Assembly (NCBI GenBank): GCA_039812685.1
Contig: JBDIBB010000046.1
Coordinates: 1 to 30,562, forward strand
Reading direction: 5' to 3'
DNA length: 30,562 nucleotides
Source of the DNA: JBDIBB01 sp039812685
GTDB taxonomy: Bacteria; Acidobacteriota; Vicinamibacteria; Vicinamibacterales; JAFNAJ01
Under the pieces are notes generated by a model. The model worked only from the letters and a program-made list of their open reading frames with translations. It was not told the DNA's origin and searched no databases. Shown here one piece after another: positions 8,079 to 15,012 of this stretch. The number at the start of each line of letters is the position of its first letter. The stretch's first letter is position 1. The translations under genes and the position numbers were made by a program.

Positions 8079-9497
8079 TCAGCTGCGCACCGTGTCGAGC
8101 ACCGTGCCGTCGCTGGCGATCAGGTCCACCTGCACCTGCGGCACGCCGGAGGCGTGCGTCGAGCAGCTCAGGCACGGATCGTAGGCGCGCACGACGGCCT
8201 GCACGCGGTTGAGCATCCCTTCCTGCAGCTTCGCGCCGTCCACGAAGCGCTTGCTCACCTGCTCCACGCTCCTGCCGATCGCCAGGTTGTTGTGGCCGGT
8301 GGCGACGATGAGGTTGGCCCAGGTGATGGCCCCCCGCTCGTTCACCTTGTAGTGGTGGATGAGCGTGCCTCGCGGCGCCTCGATGATGCCGACGCCCTCC
8401 AGCGCGTTCACCTCCGCCGTGGCGCGCACGTGGGTGGAGAGGATCTCGGGATCGTGCAGCAGTTGCTCCATGCGCTCGAGCGCGCAGGTCGCCTCGATGA
8501 GCCGCGCGTAGTGGAAGTTGAACGAGCTCTGCACGACCGGGCCGAACCGCTGGTGGTATTCGGCGAACTCGGCGTCGGCGTCCTCCGTGCCGCAGCGATC
8601 GGCGACGTTCAGGCGCGCGAGCGGCCCGACGCGGTAGATGCCGTCGGGGTAGCCGTGCGGCTTGAAGTACGGCGCCTTGAGGTAGGAGTCGGCCAGCGCT
8701 GCCTCGCCGATGCAGTCGCCGTAGCGGAGCGGGTCGGCGACGTCGGCCACCACCGCGCCCGCGGCGTCCTTCACCCGCAGCACGCCGTCGTAGAGCCGCA
8801 GCGCGCCGTCGGGCGACACCAGGCCCGCGTACATCGTCGGCGCGGTGCCGAAGGCGGCGATCTCCTCGTCGAAGCCGTCGAGCATCCCCTTGAAGCGGCG
8901 GATCGTGCGGCGCAGGATCGCGCGCGCCATCGGCAGTTCACCCAGGATGGCGTCGCGCGCCTCCTGCGACAGGGGCCTGTTGACGCCGCCCGGCACGGTC
9001 CACGCCGGGTGGATGCGCTCGCCGGCGAGCCGCTCGATCGCCTGCTGCCCGAACTTGCGCAGGGCGATGCCGTCGCGGGCGACGTCCGGGTGCCGTTCGA
9101 GCAGGCCGACGACGTTGCGCGCGGCGGGGTCGCTGTCCATGCCCAGCAGCAGGTCGGGCCCCGAGAGGTGGAAGAAGCTCAGCGCGTGGCTCTGGACGAT
9201 CTGGGCGCAGTGCAGCAGCTCGCGCAGCCGCGCGGCGGCCGCGGGAATGCGCACCGCCATGAGCGTGTCGCACGCCTTGACGGAGGCGAGCAGGTGGCTC
9301 ACCGGGCAGATGCCGCAGATGCGCGCGGTGATCGCTGGCATCTCGTAGTAGGGCCGACCCTCGACGAGCCGCTCGAAGCCGCGCAGCTGCGTCACGTGGA
9401 ACTGCGTGCGCGCCACCTTGCCGGCCTCGTCGAGGTGAATCGTGATGCGGGCGTGGCCTTCGATGCGGGTAACGTGATTGATCGTGATCTTCTGCAC
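8079..9497 (-). CDS. hoxH: [NiFe] hydrogenase large (catalytic) subunit, group 3 NAD-linked type
   Basis: This 472-residue subunit holds the Ni-Fe(CN)2CO active site, where H2 is split or formed. The N-terminal ligand motif is RICGICPVSH (Cys61, Cys64) and the C-terminal one is DPCLSCSTH (Cys442, Cys445, His448). A 24-residue tail after His448 should be removed by an endopeptidase after nickel insertion. That protease is not in the window. The opening TRIEGHARITIHLD and the EAPRGTLIHHY segment match HoxH of soluble NAD-reducing enzymes. Translation starts at a GTG (9497) with AGGGAG 6 nt upstream. The open frame extends further 5' but without similarity. The gene is last in hoxEFUYH, 74 nt after hoxY, with a hairpin in the gap. 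Confidence 0.95.
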   Translation of the reverse strand: MQKITINHVTRIEGHARITIHLDEAGKVARTQFHVTQLRGFERLVEGRPYYEMPAITARICGICPVSHLLASVKACDTLMAVRIPAAAARLRELLHCAQIVQSHALSFFHLSGPDLLLGMDSDPAARNVVGLLERHPDVARDGIALRKFGQQAIERLAGERIHPAWTVPGGVNRPLSQEARDAILGELPMARAILRRTIRRFKGMLDGFDEEIAAFGTAPTMYAGLVSPDGALRLYDGVLRVKDAAGAVVADVADPLRYGDCIGEAALADSYLKAPYFKPHGYPDGIYRVGPLARLNVADRCGTEDADAEFAEYHQRFGPVVQSSFNFHYARLIEATCALERMEQLLHDPEILSTHVRATAEVNALEGVGIIEAPRGTLIHHYKVNERGAITWANLIVATGHNNLAIGRSVEQVSKRFVDGAKLQEGMLNRVQAVVRAYDPCLSCSTHASGVPQVQVDLIASDGTVLDTVRS

Positions 9498-9530
9498 GGC
9501 GGGCTCCCTGTCGCGGGCGTGCCGCGCGCC

Positions 9531-9558
9531 GCGCCGGCAGCGCGTGGCGCGCCGGCGC
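9531..9558 (-). other. hairpin in the hoxY-hoxH gap
   Basis: GCGCCGGC and GCCGGCGC form an 8-bp stem around a 12-nt loop in the only long gap inside the operon. It lies 34 nt upstream of the hoxH start, so it may stabilise the hoxH segment of the mRNA or tune its level. This is inference from position only. Confidence 0.35.
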
Positions 9559-9571
9559 GACGGCGGATCGA

Positions 9572-10102
9572 TCAGCCGAACTTCACCTTCGACGCCAGCT
9601 CGGGCCGCCGCCCCGCCAGCAGTTCGCCGGCGGCGTAGAGAATGGCGTCGGCCTTCGGCGGGCATCCGGGCACGTGCAGGTCCACGGGAACCACCTCGTG
9701 CACCGGCACGGCGCGCCTGAGCAGGGCCGGCACGCCGTCGCCCGGCACCTTCGGATCGGCCGAGACGCCGTCGACGTAAACCGACTCCAGCAGCCGCTTC
9801 ACCGGGATGCCGTTGCGCATGGAGGGCACGTTGCCGGTGACGGCGCAGTCGCCCAGCGCGACGACGATGCGGCTGCAGCGGCGGACGGTCTGCGCCAGCC
9901 GCAGGTCGTCCTGGTTGCTGACGGCGCCCTCGACCAGCGTCACGTCCACCTGCTCGGGGAACTCCTGCGCGTCGACCAGCGGGCCGTAGACGATGTCGGC
10001 CTTCTGGGCGAGGAGGGCGATGTTCTCGTCGATGTCGAGCAGCGACATGTGGCAGCCGGAACAGCCGTCGAGCCACACGGTGGCCAGCGTCATCTTGCTC
10101 AT
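9572..10102 (-). CDS. hoxY: [NiFe] hydrogenase small subunit
   Basis: This 176-residue subunit carries the [4Fe-4S] cluster next to the active site and relays electrons between HoxH and HoxU. The four expected ligands are visible: Cys14 and Cys17 in DGCSGCHMS, Cys86 in ALGDC, and Cys147 in PGCPPKAD. There is no twin-arginine signal peptide and no C-terminal anchor. The enzyme is therefore cytoplasmic, unlike group 1 uptake hydrogenases. The length is typical of HoxY, which lacks the extra clusters of longer small subunits. The ATG overlaps the hoxU stop (ATGA), and GAGAGG lies upstream, showing translational coupling. Confidence 0.93.
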   Translation of the reverse strand: MSKMTLATVWLDGCSGCHMSLLDIDENIALLAQKADIVYGPLVDAQEFPEQVDVTLVEGAVSNQDDLRLAQTVRRCSRIVVALGDCAVTGNVPSMRNGIPVKRLLESVYVDGVSADPKVPGDGVPALLRRAVPVHEVVPVDLHVPGCPPKADAILYAAGELLAGRRPELASKVKFG

Positions 10103-10806
10103 GGTTGCACCTCTCGAAGCAGGGCCAGGCGGCTGATGCGTTCCCGGTGCTTCACCATCTCCTCGGCGGCGCGCCCCTTCTCGGCGAGCGCGCCCGTGGG
10201 GCAGGCCTGCAGGCACTTGCCGCAGCTGGTGCAGTCGGTCGACTCGCCCCACGGCCGGTTCATCTCGGCCACGATCATCGACCCGACGCCGCGCGACATC
10301 ACGTCCCACACGCTCGCGCCCTCGAACTCGGCGCAGACGCGCACGCAGCGGGTGCAGAGGATGCAGCGGTTGTGGTCGAGCACGAAGCGCGGGTGCGAGG
10401 TGTCGACCGGCAGCCGCGGGTAGCTGTAGGTGTAGCGCGCGCTGGTCACGCCCAGTTGCTGGGCCAGCGCCTGCAGCTCGCAGTGGTTGTTGCTCACGCA
10501 CACCGCGCACACGTGGTTGCGCTCGACGAACAGCAGTTCGAGCACCATCCGCCGGTAGTCCTTCAACCGGGCGGAGTTGGTGGTGACCGACATGCCGTCC
10601 TCGGCCGGCGTGGTGCAGGCCGGCAGCAGGCGGTTCACGCCGGCGACCTCCACCATGCAGAGCCGGCACGCGCCAACCGGCGACAGCCCCTTCATGTAGC
10701 AGAGCGAGGGGATCCGCCGGCCGCTCTCCCAGGCGGCCTCGAGGATGCTCGTCCCCTCCTCCGCCTTGATGTATTCGCCGTCGATGCGAATCGAGATGCT
10801 CGCCAT
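10099..10806 (-). CDS. hoxU: hydrogenase diaphorase subunit HoxU (NuoG N-terminal-like, four Fe-S clusters)
   Basis: This 235-residue electron-transfer subunit connects the flavin subunit with the hydrogenase dimer. The domains run in the order known for HoxU and the NuoG N-terminus. A plant-type [2Fe-2S] ferredoxin comes first (Cys36, Cys47, Cys50, Cys64). A His-Cys3 [4Fe-4S] site follows (His98 or a neighbour, Cys100, Cys103, Cys109). Two [4Fe-4S] clusters are last (Cys148/151/154/158 and Cys192/195/198/202, the second ending in CPTGAL). The start is the ATG at 10806, 4 nt after the hoxF stop. The longer open frame upstream encodes low-complexity residues and overlaps hoxF, so it is not used. 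The stop overlaps hoxY. Confidence 0.93.
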   Translation of the reverse strand: MASISIRIDGEYIKAEEGTSILEAAWESGRRIPSLCYMKGLSPVGACRLCMVEVAGVNRLLPACTTPAEDGMSVTTNSARLKDYRRMVLELLFVERNHVCAVCVSNNHCELQALAQQLGVTSARYTYSYPRLPVDTSHPRFVLDHNRCILCTRCVRVCAEFEGASVWDVMSRGVGSMIVAEMNRPWGESTDCTSCGKCLQACPTGALAEKGRAAEEMVKHRERISRLALLREVQP

Positions 10807-10810
10807 GGTG

Positions 10811-13800
10811 TCAGTGCTCCTCGCCCTTGATGTCGCACCGCAGGCACCGGAACGACTCCTCGGTGGCCTCGACGGCGGTGAGGGTGATGACGGCTTCGTC
10901 GAAGTTCCTCGCGCGCTCGGCGGCGGGGCGCTCACCCGGGCAGTGGCGCCGGGCCTCGCTCACGTGCGCGGGCGGGGTGTTCTCGTACTCGAACTGCGGC
11001 ATGATCAGCGGCATCCGGCTCGCGCCCATCAGCCGCGCGTCGATGTAGCGCACCGCCCGCTTGCCGTAGCCCATGGCGGTCGACACGTTGTTGGCGCCGG
11101 TGATGACGTCGCCGCCGGCGTAGAACATCGGGCGGCTGGTCTCGAGCGAGTACCGATCCACCTCGACGGTGCCCTGCTCGCTGATCTTCAGGCCCGAGGC
11201 GATGGCGAAGTCCTTGTCCACGGTCTCGCCCACGGCCAGGATCACCATGTCGCACGCGATGCTGCGGATCTCGTCGGTGGCGATCGGCTTGCGGCGTCCG
11301 GTCCGGTCGTATTCCCCGAGGCGCGTCCGCGTCACCTCGATCGCCTTCACGCGCCCGGTGGCGTCGCCGACGATGCGGTGCGGCGCGGCGAGGAACACGA
11401 ACTCGACACCCTCGGCCTCGGCGGCCTCCGTCTCCTCGGGGATCGCCGGCATGTCCTTCCGCTCGCGGCGGTAGACGACGGTCGACTGCGCGCCGAGCCG
11501 CAGCGCGGTGCGCGCCGAGTCGATGGCCGCGTTGCCGCCGCCGATCACCACCACCTTCCGCCCGAGCGCCACCGGCTCGTCCTTGGCCACCTTCTCGAGG
11601 AACGGCAGCGCCGGCATCACGCCCTCGAGCTCCGTGCCCGGCAGGTGCACCCACGCTTCCTTCCAGGTGCCGATCGAGAGGAAGACGGCGTCGTAATCGG
11701 CCGCGAGCTCGTTGAGGCCGACGTCCTTCGACACCACCGTGTTGAAGACGTAGCGCACGCCCATCCGCTCGATGAGCTCCAGTTCCCTGGCGAGCACGTC
11801 CTTCGGCAGCCGGTAGTCGGGCAGCGCGTAGCGCAGCATGCCGCCCGGCTCGGCGTTCGACTCGTAGACGGTCACCTCGTGGCCGAGCAGCGTGAGGTAG
11901 AACGCGGCGGTGAGGCCGGTGGGGCCGGCGCCGACCACCGCCACCTTCTTGCCGGTGGGCGGCAGCCTGCGCGCCCGGATGCGCTCCACCATCGGCTCGA
12001 ACAGGTCCGACAGGTACACCTGGTCGGCGATGAAGCGGTGCACCTCGCGCATGTTCACCGCTTCGTCCATGGCGGCGCGCCGGCAGCGGTTGTCGCACGG
12101 GTGCTGGCAGACGCGGCCGGTGGAGGCCGGCAGCGGGTTGTCCATCACCACCGACTCGAAGGCGTCCTCGAGCCGGTCCTCCTTGCACAGCTGGAGGTAG
12201 CGCGGGATGTTCATGTGCAGCGGGCAGCTGTTCTCGCACGGCGAGAGCGCGAGGTCCTCGCACACGCCGGCGCGGCACCGGTGCGCGCGGATGTGATCCT
12301 CGAACTCGTTGCGGAAGTGCCGGATCGTCGTCAGCACCGGGTTCGGCGCGCTCGTGCCGAGCCCGCACAGCGACATGTCGCGGATCATCGGCCCGAGTTC
12401 CTCGAGCAGCTTCAGGTCGGCGGCGGTGGCCGTGCCGTGCGTGAACTTGTTGAGCAGCTGCAGCGCCTTGTCGAGGCCCACGCGACACGGTACGCACTTG
12501 CCGCACGATTCCGAGTGCGTGAACTCGATGAAGTAGCGGGCGACGTCCACCATGCAGTTGTCTTCGTCCATCACGACGATGCCGCCCGACCCCATGATCG
12601 AGCCCAACTGCGCGAGCGTCTCGTAGTCCACCGGCGTGTCGAACATGTCCTGCGGGATGCAGCCGCCCGACGGCCCGCCGGTCTGCACCGCCTTGATCGC
12701 GTGGCCGTTGGGGCCGCCGCCGCCCACGTCGTAGACGAAGTGGCGCAGGGGCGTGCCGAGCGGCATCTCCACCAGCCCGGTGTTGGCCACCTTGCCCACC
12801 AGCGAGAACACCTTCGTGCCGGCGCTCTTCGGGCTGCCGGTCTCGGTGAACCACGCCGCGCCGCGCATCACGATGGGCGCGACGTTGTACCAGGTCTCGA
12901 CGTTGTTGATGCTGGTCGGGAACCCGTACAGGCCCTTCTGCGCCGGATAGGGCGGCCGCGGCGTCGGCCGGCCGGCCTTGCCCTCGAGCGAGCGGATGAG
13001 CGCGGTCTCCTCGCCGCAGACGAACGCCCCGGCGCCCTCCACCAGGTCGAGGTGGAAGTGGAAGCCGCGGCCGAGGATGTTGTCGCCGAGCAGCCCGTAC
13101 TCCTTCGCCTGCTCCACCGCGCGGTGCAGCCGGTGCACGGCCAGCGGGTACTCCGCGCGCACGTAGACGATGCCCTCGCTCGCGCCGGTGACGAAGGCGC
13201 CGATGATCATGCCCTCGATCAACGCGTGGGGATCGCTCTCGATCTCGTTGCGGTTCATGTAGGCGCCGGGATCGCCCTCGTCCGCGTTGCAGATCAGGTA
13301 CTTGCGATCGGCGCGCGCCTTGCGCAGGAACTCCCACTTGAGGCCGGTCGGGAAGCCGGCGCCCCCGCGCCCGCGGAGCTTCGAGGCCTTGATCTGCTCG
13401 ATCGCCGCCTCGGGGTTGCTGTCGATGAGCACCTTGTAGAGGGCCTCGTAGCCCCCGACGGCGAAGTACTCCTCGATGTCGACCGGGCTGATCAGGCCGC
13501 AGTTGCGCATGACGATCTTGCGCTGGCCGCTGAAGAACGGCACCTCGTGCCAGTGCGGGATGTCGGGCAGGCCGGTCCCGTACCTGACGTGCGAGGTGAT
13601 GTGATCCCACTCCTCGATCCGGCAGAGCGCCAGCTCGGCCGGCACCCGCCCGGCACAGAGATCGTCGAGGATCGCCGGCACGTCACCCGCCTCGACCCTG
13701 TGGAGAACCACCAGCGGCTTGCCCGGCAGCCAGACGTTGACGAGCGGCTCCACCGCGCAGAAGCCCAGGCAACCCACCTGCGAGAGCGAGATGTCGAGGC

Positions 13801-13966
13801 CACGGCGCCGGATGTCGTCCGTGAAGGCATGGAACACCGACTCGGCACCATTTCCGGAGCCGCACGTGCCCATGCCGATCGCAACGCGCGGGCGCGACGG
13901 CAGCAGCTTGGCCAGCCCTGCTTCGCGCACGGCGCGGAATGCCGACAGGTCGACGATGCGGGGCAT
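10811..13966 (-). CDS. hoxF: HoxF/NuoF-type NADH module fused to a GltD/NfnL-like FAD-NAD(P)H oxidoreductase
   Basis: The 1051-residue product combines two enzymes. Residues 25-110 are a thioredoxin-like [2Fe-2S] domain with Cys35, Cys66 and Cys70 visible, as in the HydB/HndC type. Residues 150-560 are the NuoF module, with the FMN site GRGGAGFPTGLKW (199-211), NADEGDPGA (227-235), GAGAFVCGEETALI (311-324), and [4Fe-4S] ligands Cys488, 491, 494 and 534. Residues 560-650 carry a GltD-like ferredoxin region (Cys564, 569, 577, 581, then 620, 624, 628). Residues 674-980 carry the FAD motif VVGAGPTGLTAA and the NAD(P) motif VVVIGGGNAAIDSA, followed by VYRRERKDMPA. A last CxxC is at 1041-1044. Ordinary HoxF has no such module. 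The ATG at 13966 overlaps the hoxE stop by 1 nt and has GGGAGG 6 nt upstream. NAD(P)H:acceptor bifurcation or transhydrogenation is inferred, not shown. Confidence 0.92.
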   Translation of the reverse strand: MPRIVDLSAFRAVREAGLAKLLPSRPRVAIGMGTCGSGNGAESVFHAFTDDIRRRGLDISLSQVGCLGFCAVEPLVNVWLPGKPLVVLHRVEAGDVPAILDDLCAGRVPAELALCRIEEWDHITSHVRYGTGLPDIPHWHEVPFFSGQRKIVMRNCGLISPVDIEEYFAVGGYEALYKVLIDSNPEAAIEQIKASKLRGRGGAGFPTGLKWEFLRKARADRKYLICNADEGDPGAYMNRNEIESDPHALIEGMIIGAFVTGASEGIVYVRAEYPLAVHRLHRAVEQAKEYGLLGDNILGRGFHFHLDLVEGAGAFVCGEETALIRSLEGKAGRPTPRPPYPAQKGLYGFPTSINNVETWYNVAPIVMRGAAWFTETGSPKSAGTKVFSLVGKVANTGLVEMPLGTPLRHFVYDVGGGGPNGHAIKAVQTGGPSGGCIPQDMFDTPVDYETLAQLGSIMGSGGIVVMDEDNCMVDVARYFIEFTHSESCGKCVPCRVGLDKALQLLNKFTHGTATAADLKLLEELGPMIRDMSLCGLGTSAPNPVLTTIRHFRNEFEDHIRAHRCRAGVCEDLALSPCENSCPLHMNIPRYLQLCKEDRLEDAFESVVMDNPLPASTGRVCQHPCDNRCRRAAMDEAVNMREVHRFIADQVYLSDLFEPMVERIRARRLPPTGKKVAVVGAGPTGLTAAFYLTLLGHEVTVYESNAEPGGMLRYALPDYRLPKDVLARELELIERMGVRYVFNTVVSKDVGLNELAADYDAVFLSIGTWKEAWVHLPGTELEGVMPALPFLEKVAKDEPVALGRKVVVIGGGNAAIDSARTALRLGAQSTVVYRRERKDMPAIPEETEAAEAEGVEFVFLAAPHRIVGDATGRVKAIEVTRTRLGEYDRTGRRKPIATDEIRSIACDMVILAVGETVDKDFAIASGLKISEQGTVEVDRYSLETSRPMFYAGGDVITGANNVSTAMGYGKRAVRYIDARLMGASRMPLIMPQFEYENTPPAHVSEARRHCPGERPAAERARNFDEAVITLTAVEATEESFRCLRCDIKGEEH

Positions 13967-14502
13967 CACCGGCCTCCCTTCCGCAGCGCATCCACCTCGC
14001 GGTGCAGCGCGTGCTCGTTGACGTGACCCAGCACGCGGTGGTCGATTTCCACCACCGGGGCGAGCGCGCACTGGCCGAAGCAGGCGACCGTGCGCACCGT
14101 GAACCGGCCGTCGGGCGTCGTCACCGACAGCTTGTCGGCGCTGCCCTCCTCGTCCTCACCGCGCAGGCCGAGTTCGAGCTTCATGCGCGAGAGCAGCGCG
14201 CGCGACCCGCGCGTGTGACACGCGGTGCCGCGGCAGATGCAGACGGTGTGCTGCCCCTGCGGCTTCAGGTTGAACAGCGCGTAGAAGGTGGCCACGCTGT
14301 AGACCTGCGCCTTGAAGAACTCGGTGCGGGCGGCCACGTAGCTCAGCACCTCCTCGGTCAGGTACTTGCTGGGGTGGCGCTCCTGCAGTTCCTGCAGGAT
14401 GCCGAGCAGGGCGCCCGCCTTGCCCTTGTACTTGGCGAGCACGCCATCGATGAAATCCTGCTCGGCGGTTTCGAGGGTGCGCGGTTCCGTCGCGACGCTC
14501 AT
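13966..14502 (-). CDS. hoxE: hydrogenase diaphorase subunit HoxE (NuoE-like, [2Fe-2S] thioredoxin fold)
   Basis: This 178-residue subunit is homologous to the 24-kDa subunit of complex I and works with the NuoF-like module in NAD(H) electron transfer. An N-terminal helical region (LLGILQELQERHPSKYLTEEVLSYVA) precedes the thioredoxin-like domain. The [2Fe-2S] ligands Cys90 and Cys95 lie in CRGTAC, and Cys141 and Cys145 in CFGQC. A further Cys88 is next to the first ligand. The ATG at 14502 has AAAGG with a 7-nt spacer. A GTG immediately before it (14505) would add one residue. It is the first gene of the operon and its stop overlaps hoxF as TGATG. The presence of HoxE puts the enzyme with the pentameric HoxEFUYH layout. 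Confidence 0.93.
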   Translation of the reverse strand: MSVATEPRTLETAEQDFIDGVLAKYKGKAGALLGILQELQERHPSKYLTEEVLSYVAARTEFFKAQVYSVATFYALFNLKPQGQHTVCICRGTACHTRGSRALLSRMKLELGLRGEDEEGSADKLSVTTPDGRFTVRTVACFGQCALAPVVEIDHRVLGHVNEHALHREVDALRKGGR

Positions 14503-14711
14503 CACGGATCCTTTCGTCGATCGTGGCGGCGCACACGGAGTCTGACGCGGGAGCTGGAGACGCCGGGGGAAAGCAGGACCGGCGAAGCGGCCGCCGACGT
14601 GCGGCGAGGGCAGGGGCTCGTCCGTGGGGGCGGACGGTGCGAGGACCGGGCTCGCGTCGAACGACGTCGTGACCGCCAGGCAGCGCGACAGGCCGTGCGA
14701 GCGGGGGCGCT

Positions 14712-14742
14712 CGACGTGGCGCCGTGCGATGGCGCCACGTCG
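14712..14742. promoter_or_regulatory. perfect 12-bp inverted repeat upstream of hox operon
   Basis: CGACGTGGCGCC and GGCGCCACGTCG flank a 7-nt loop (GTGCGAT). It is the longest perfect stem seen in this intergenic stretch, 210 nt upstream of hoxE. It could be an operator for the hydrogenase promoter, a leader RNA hairpin, or a terminator of something on the plus strand. Position alone does not decide. Confidence 0.45.
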
Positions 14743-14849
14743 CCGCCATCTTGACCCGGGACCAGGGCCGGCGTCAACTTCGCGCGCCCCGCTGCCGAGG
14801 ACGCGCGCGCCACGCGGATCTGGCGGTGGCCGGGCCGCGGGCTGGCGCG

Positions 14850-15005
14850 CTAGCAGTCCGTGGTGGAAGTGCCGCGTCGCACCGAGACGGGCGCGGCGCC
14901 CGGCTGGCCAGGCGCGACGACCGAGAATACGGCCAGTATTTGAAGGAGGAGCAACGCCGCCAGCCGGGATGCCCCGCCCGTCGAATGCAGCGCCACTTTC
15001 GCCAC
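14850..15005 (-). CDS. possible 51-residue hydrophobic peptide
   Basis: A GTG at 15005, 7 nt after the DUF3011 gene's stop, opens a short frame. Its product has a strongly hydrophobic core (LAALLLLQILAVFSVVAPG), then a polar tail ending in Cys. This looks like a signal peptide or single membrane helix, unlike the Arg/Pro-rich shadow frames around it. There is no recognisable Shine-Dalgarno, and no family is recognised. It could equally be chance. Confidence 0.2.
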   Translation of the reverse strand: MAKVALHSTGGASRLAALLLLQILAVFSVVAPGQPGAAPVSVRRGTSTTDC

Positions 15006-15012
15006 GGGCGCG

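Larger units (their letters stand above)
14503..15012. other. 510-nt stretch upstream of the hydrogenase operon, no confident gene
   Basis: The frames here give Arg/Ala/Pro-rich translations typical of antisense GC-rich DNA. The stretch holds a perfect 12-bp stem-loop at 14712-14742, an AATAC/GTATT dyad near 14929-14943, and a possible 51-codon peptide at 14850-15005. No clear -10 box for hoxE was found. CAGACT about 50 nt upstream of the start is the nearest weak candidate. Confidence 0.5.

Noticed and set aside
8079..10102. Membrane-bound group 1 uptake hydrogenase
   Set aside because: HoxY lacks a Tat signal and the long C-terminal cluster region. The neighbours hoxE, hoxF and hoxU make it a soluble NAD-linked type.
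10745..14026. 1093-codon plus-strand frame opposite the hydrogenase genes
   Set aside because: It is antisense to hoxF and hoxE, which carry all family motifs. The translation is His/Arg/Val-rich without domains.
14502..14813. 103-codon minus-strand frame upstream of hoxE
   Set aside because: Arg/Ser/Pro-rich composition, no ribosome binding site, no hydrophobic core. Treated as non-coding.
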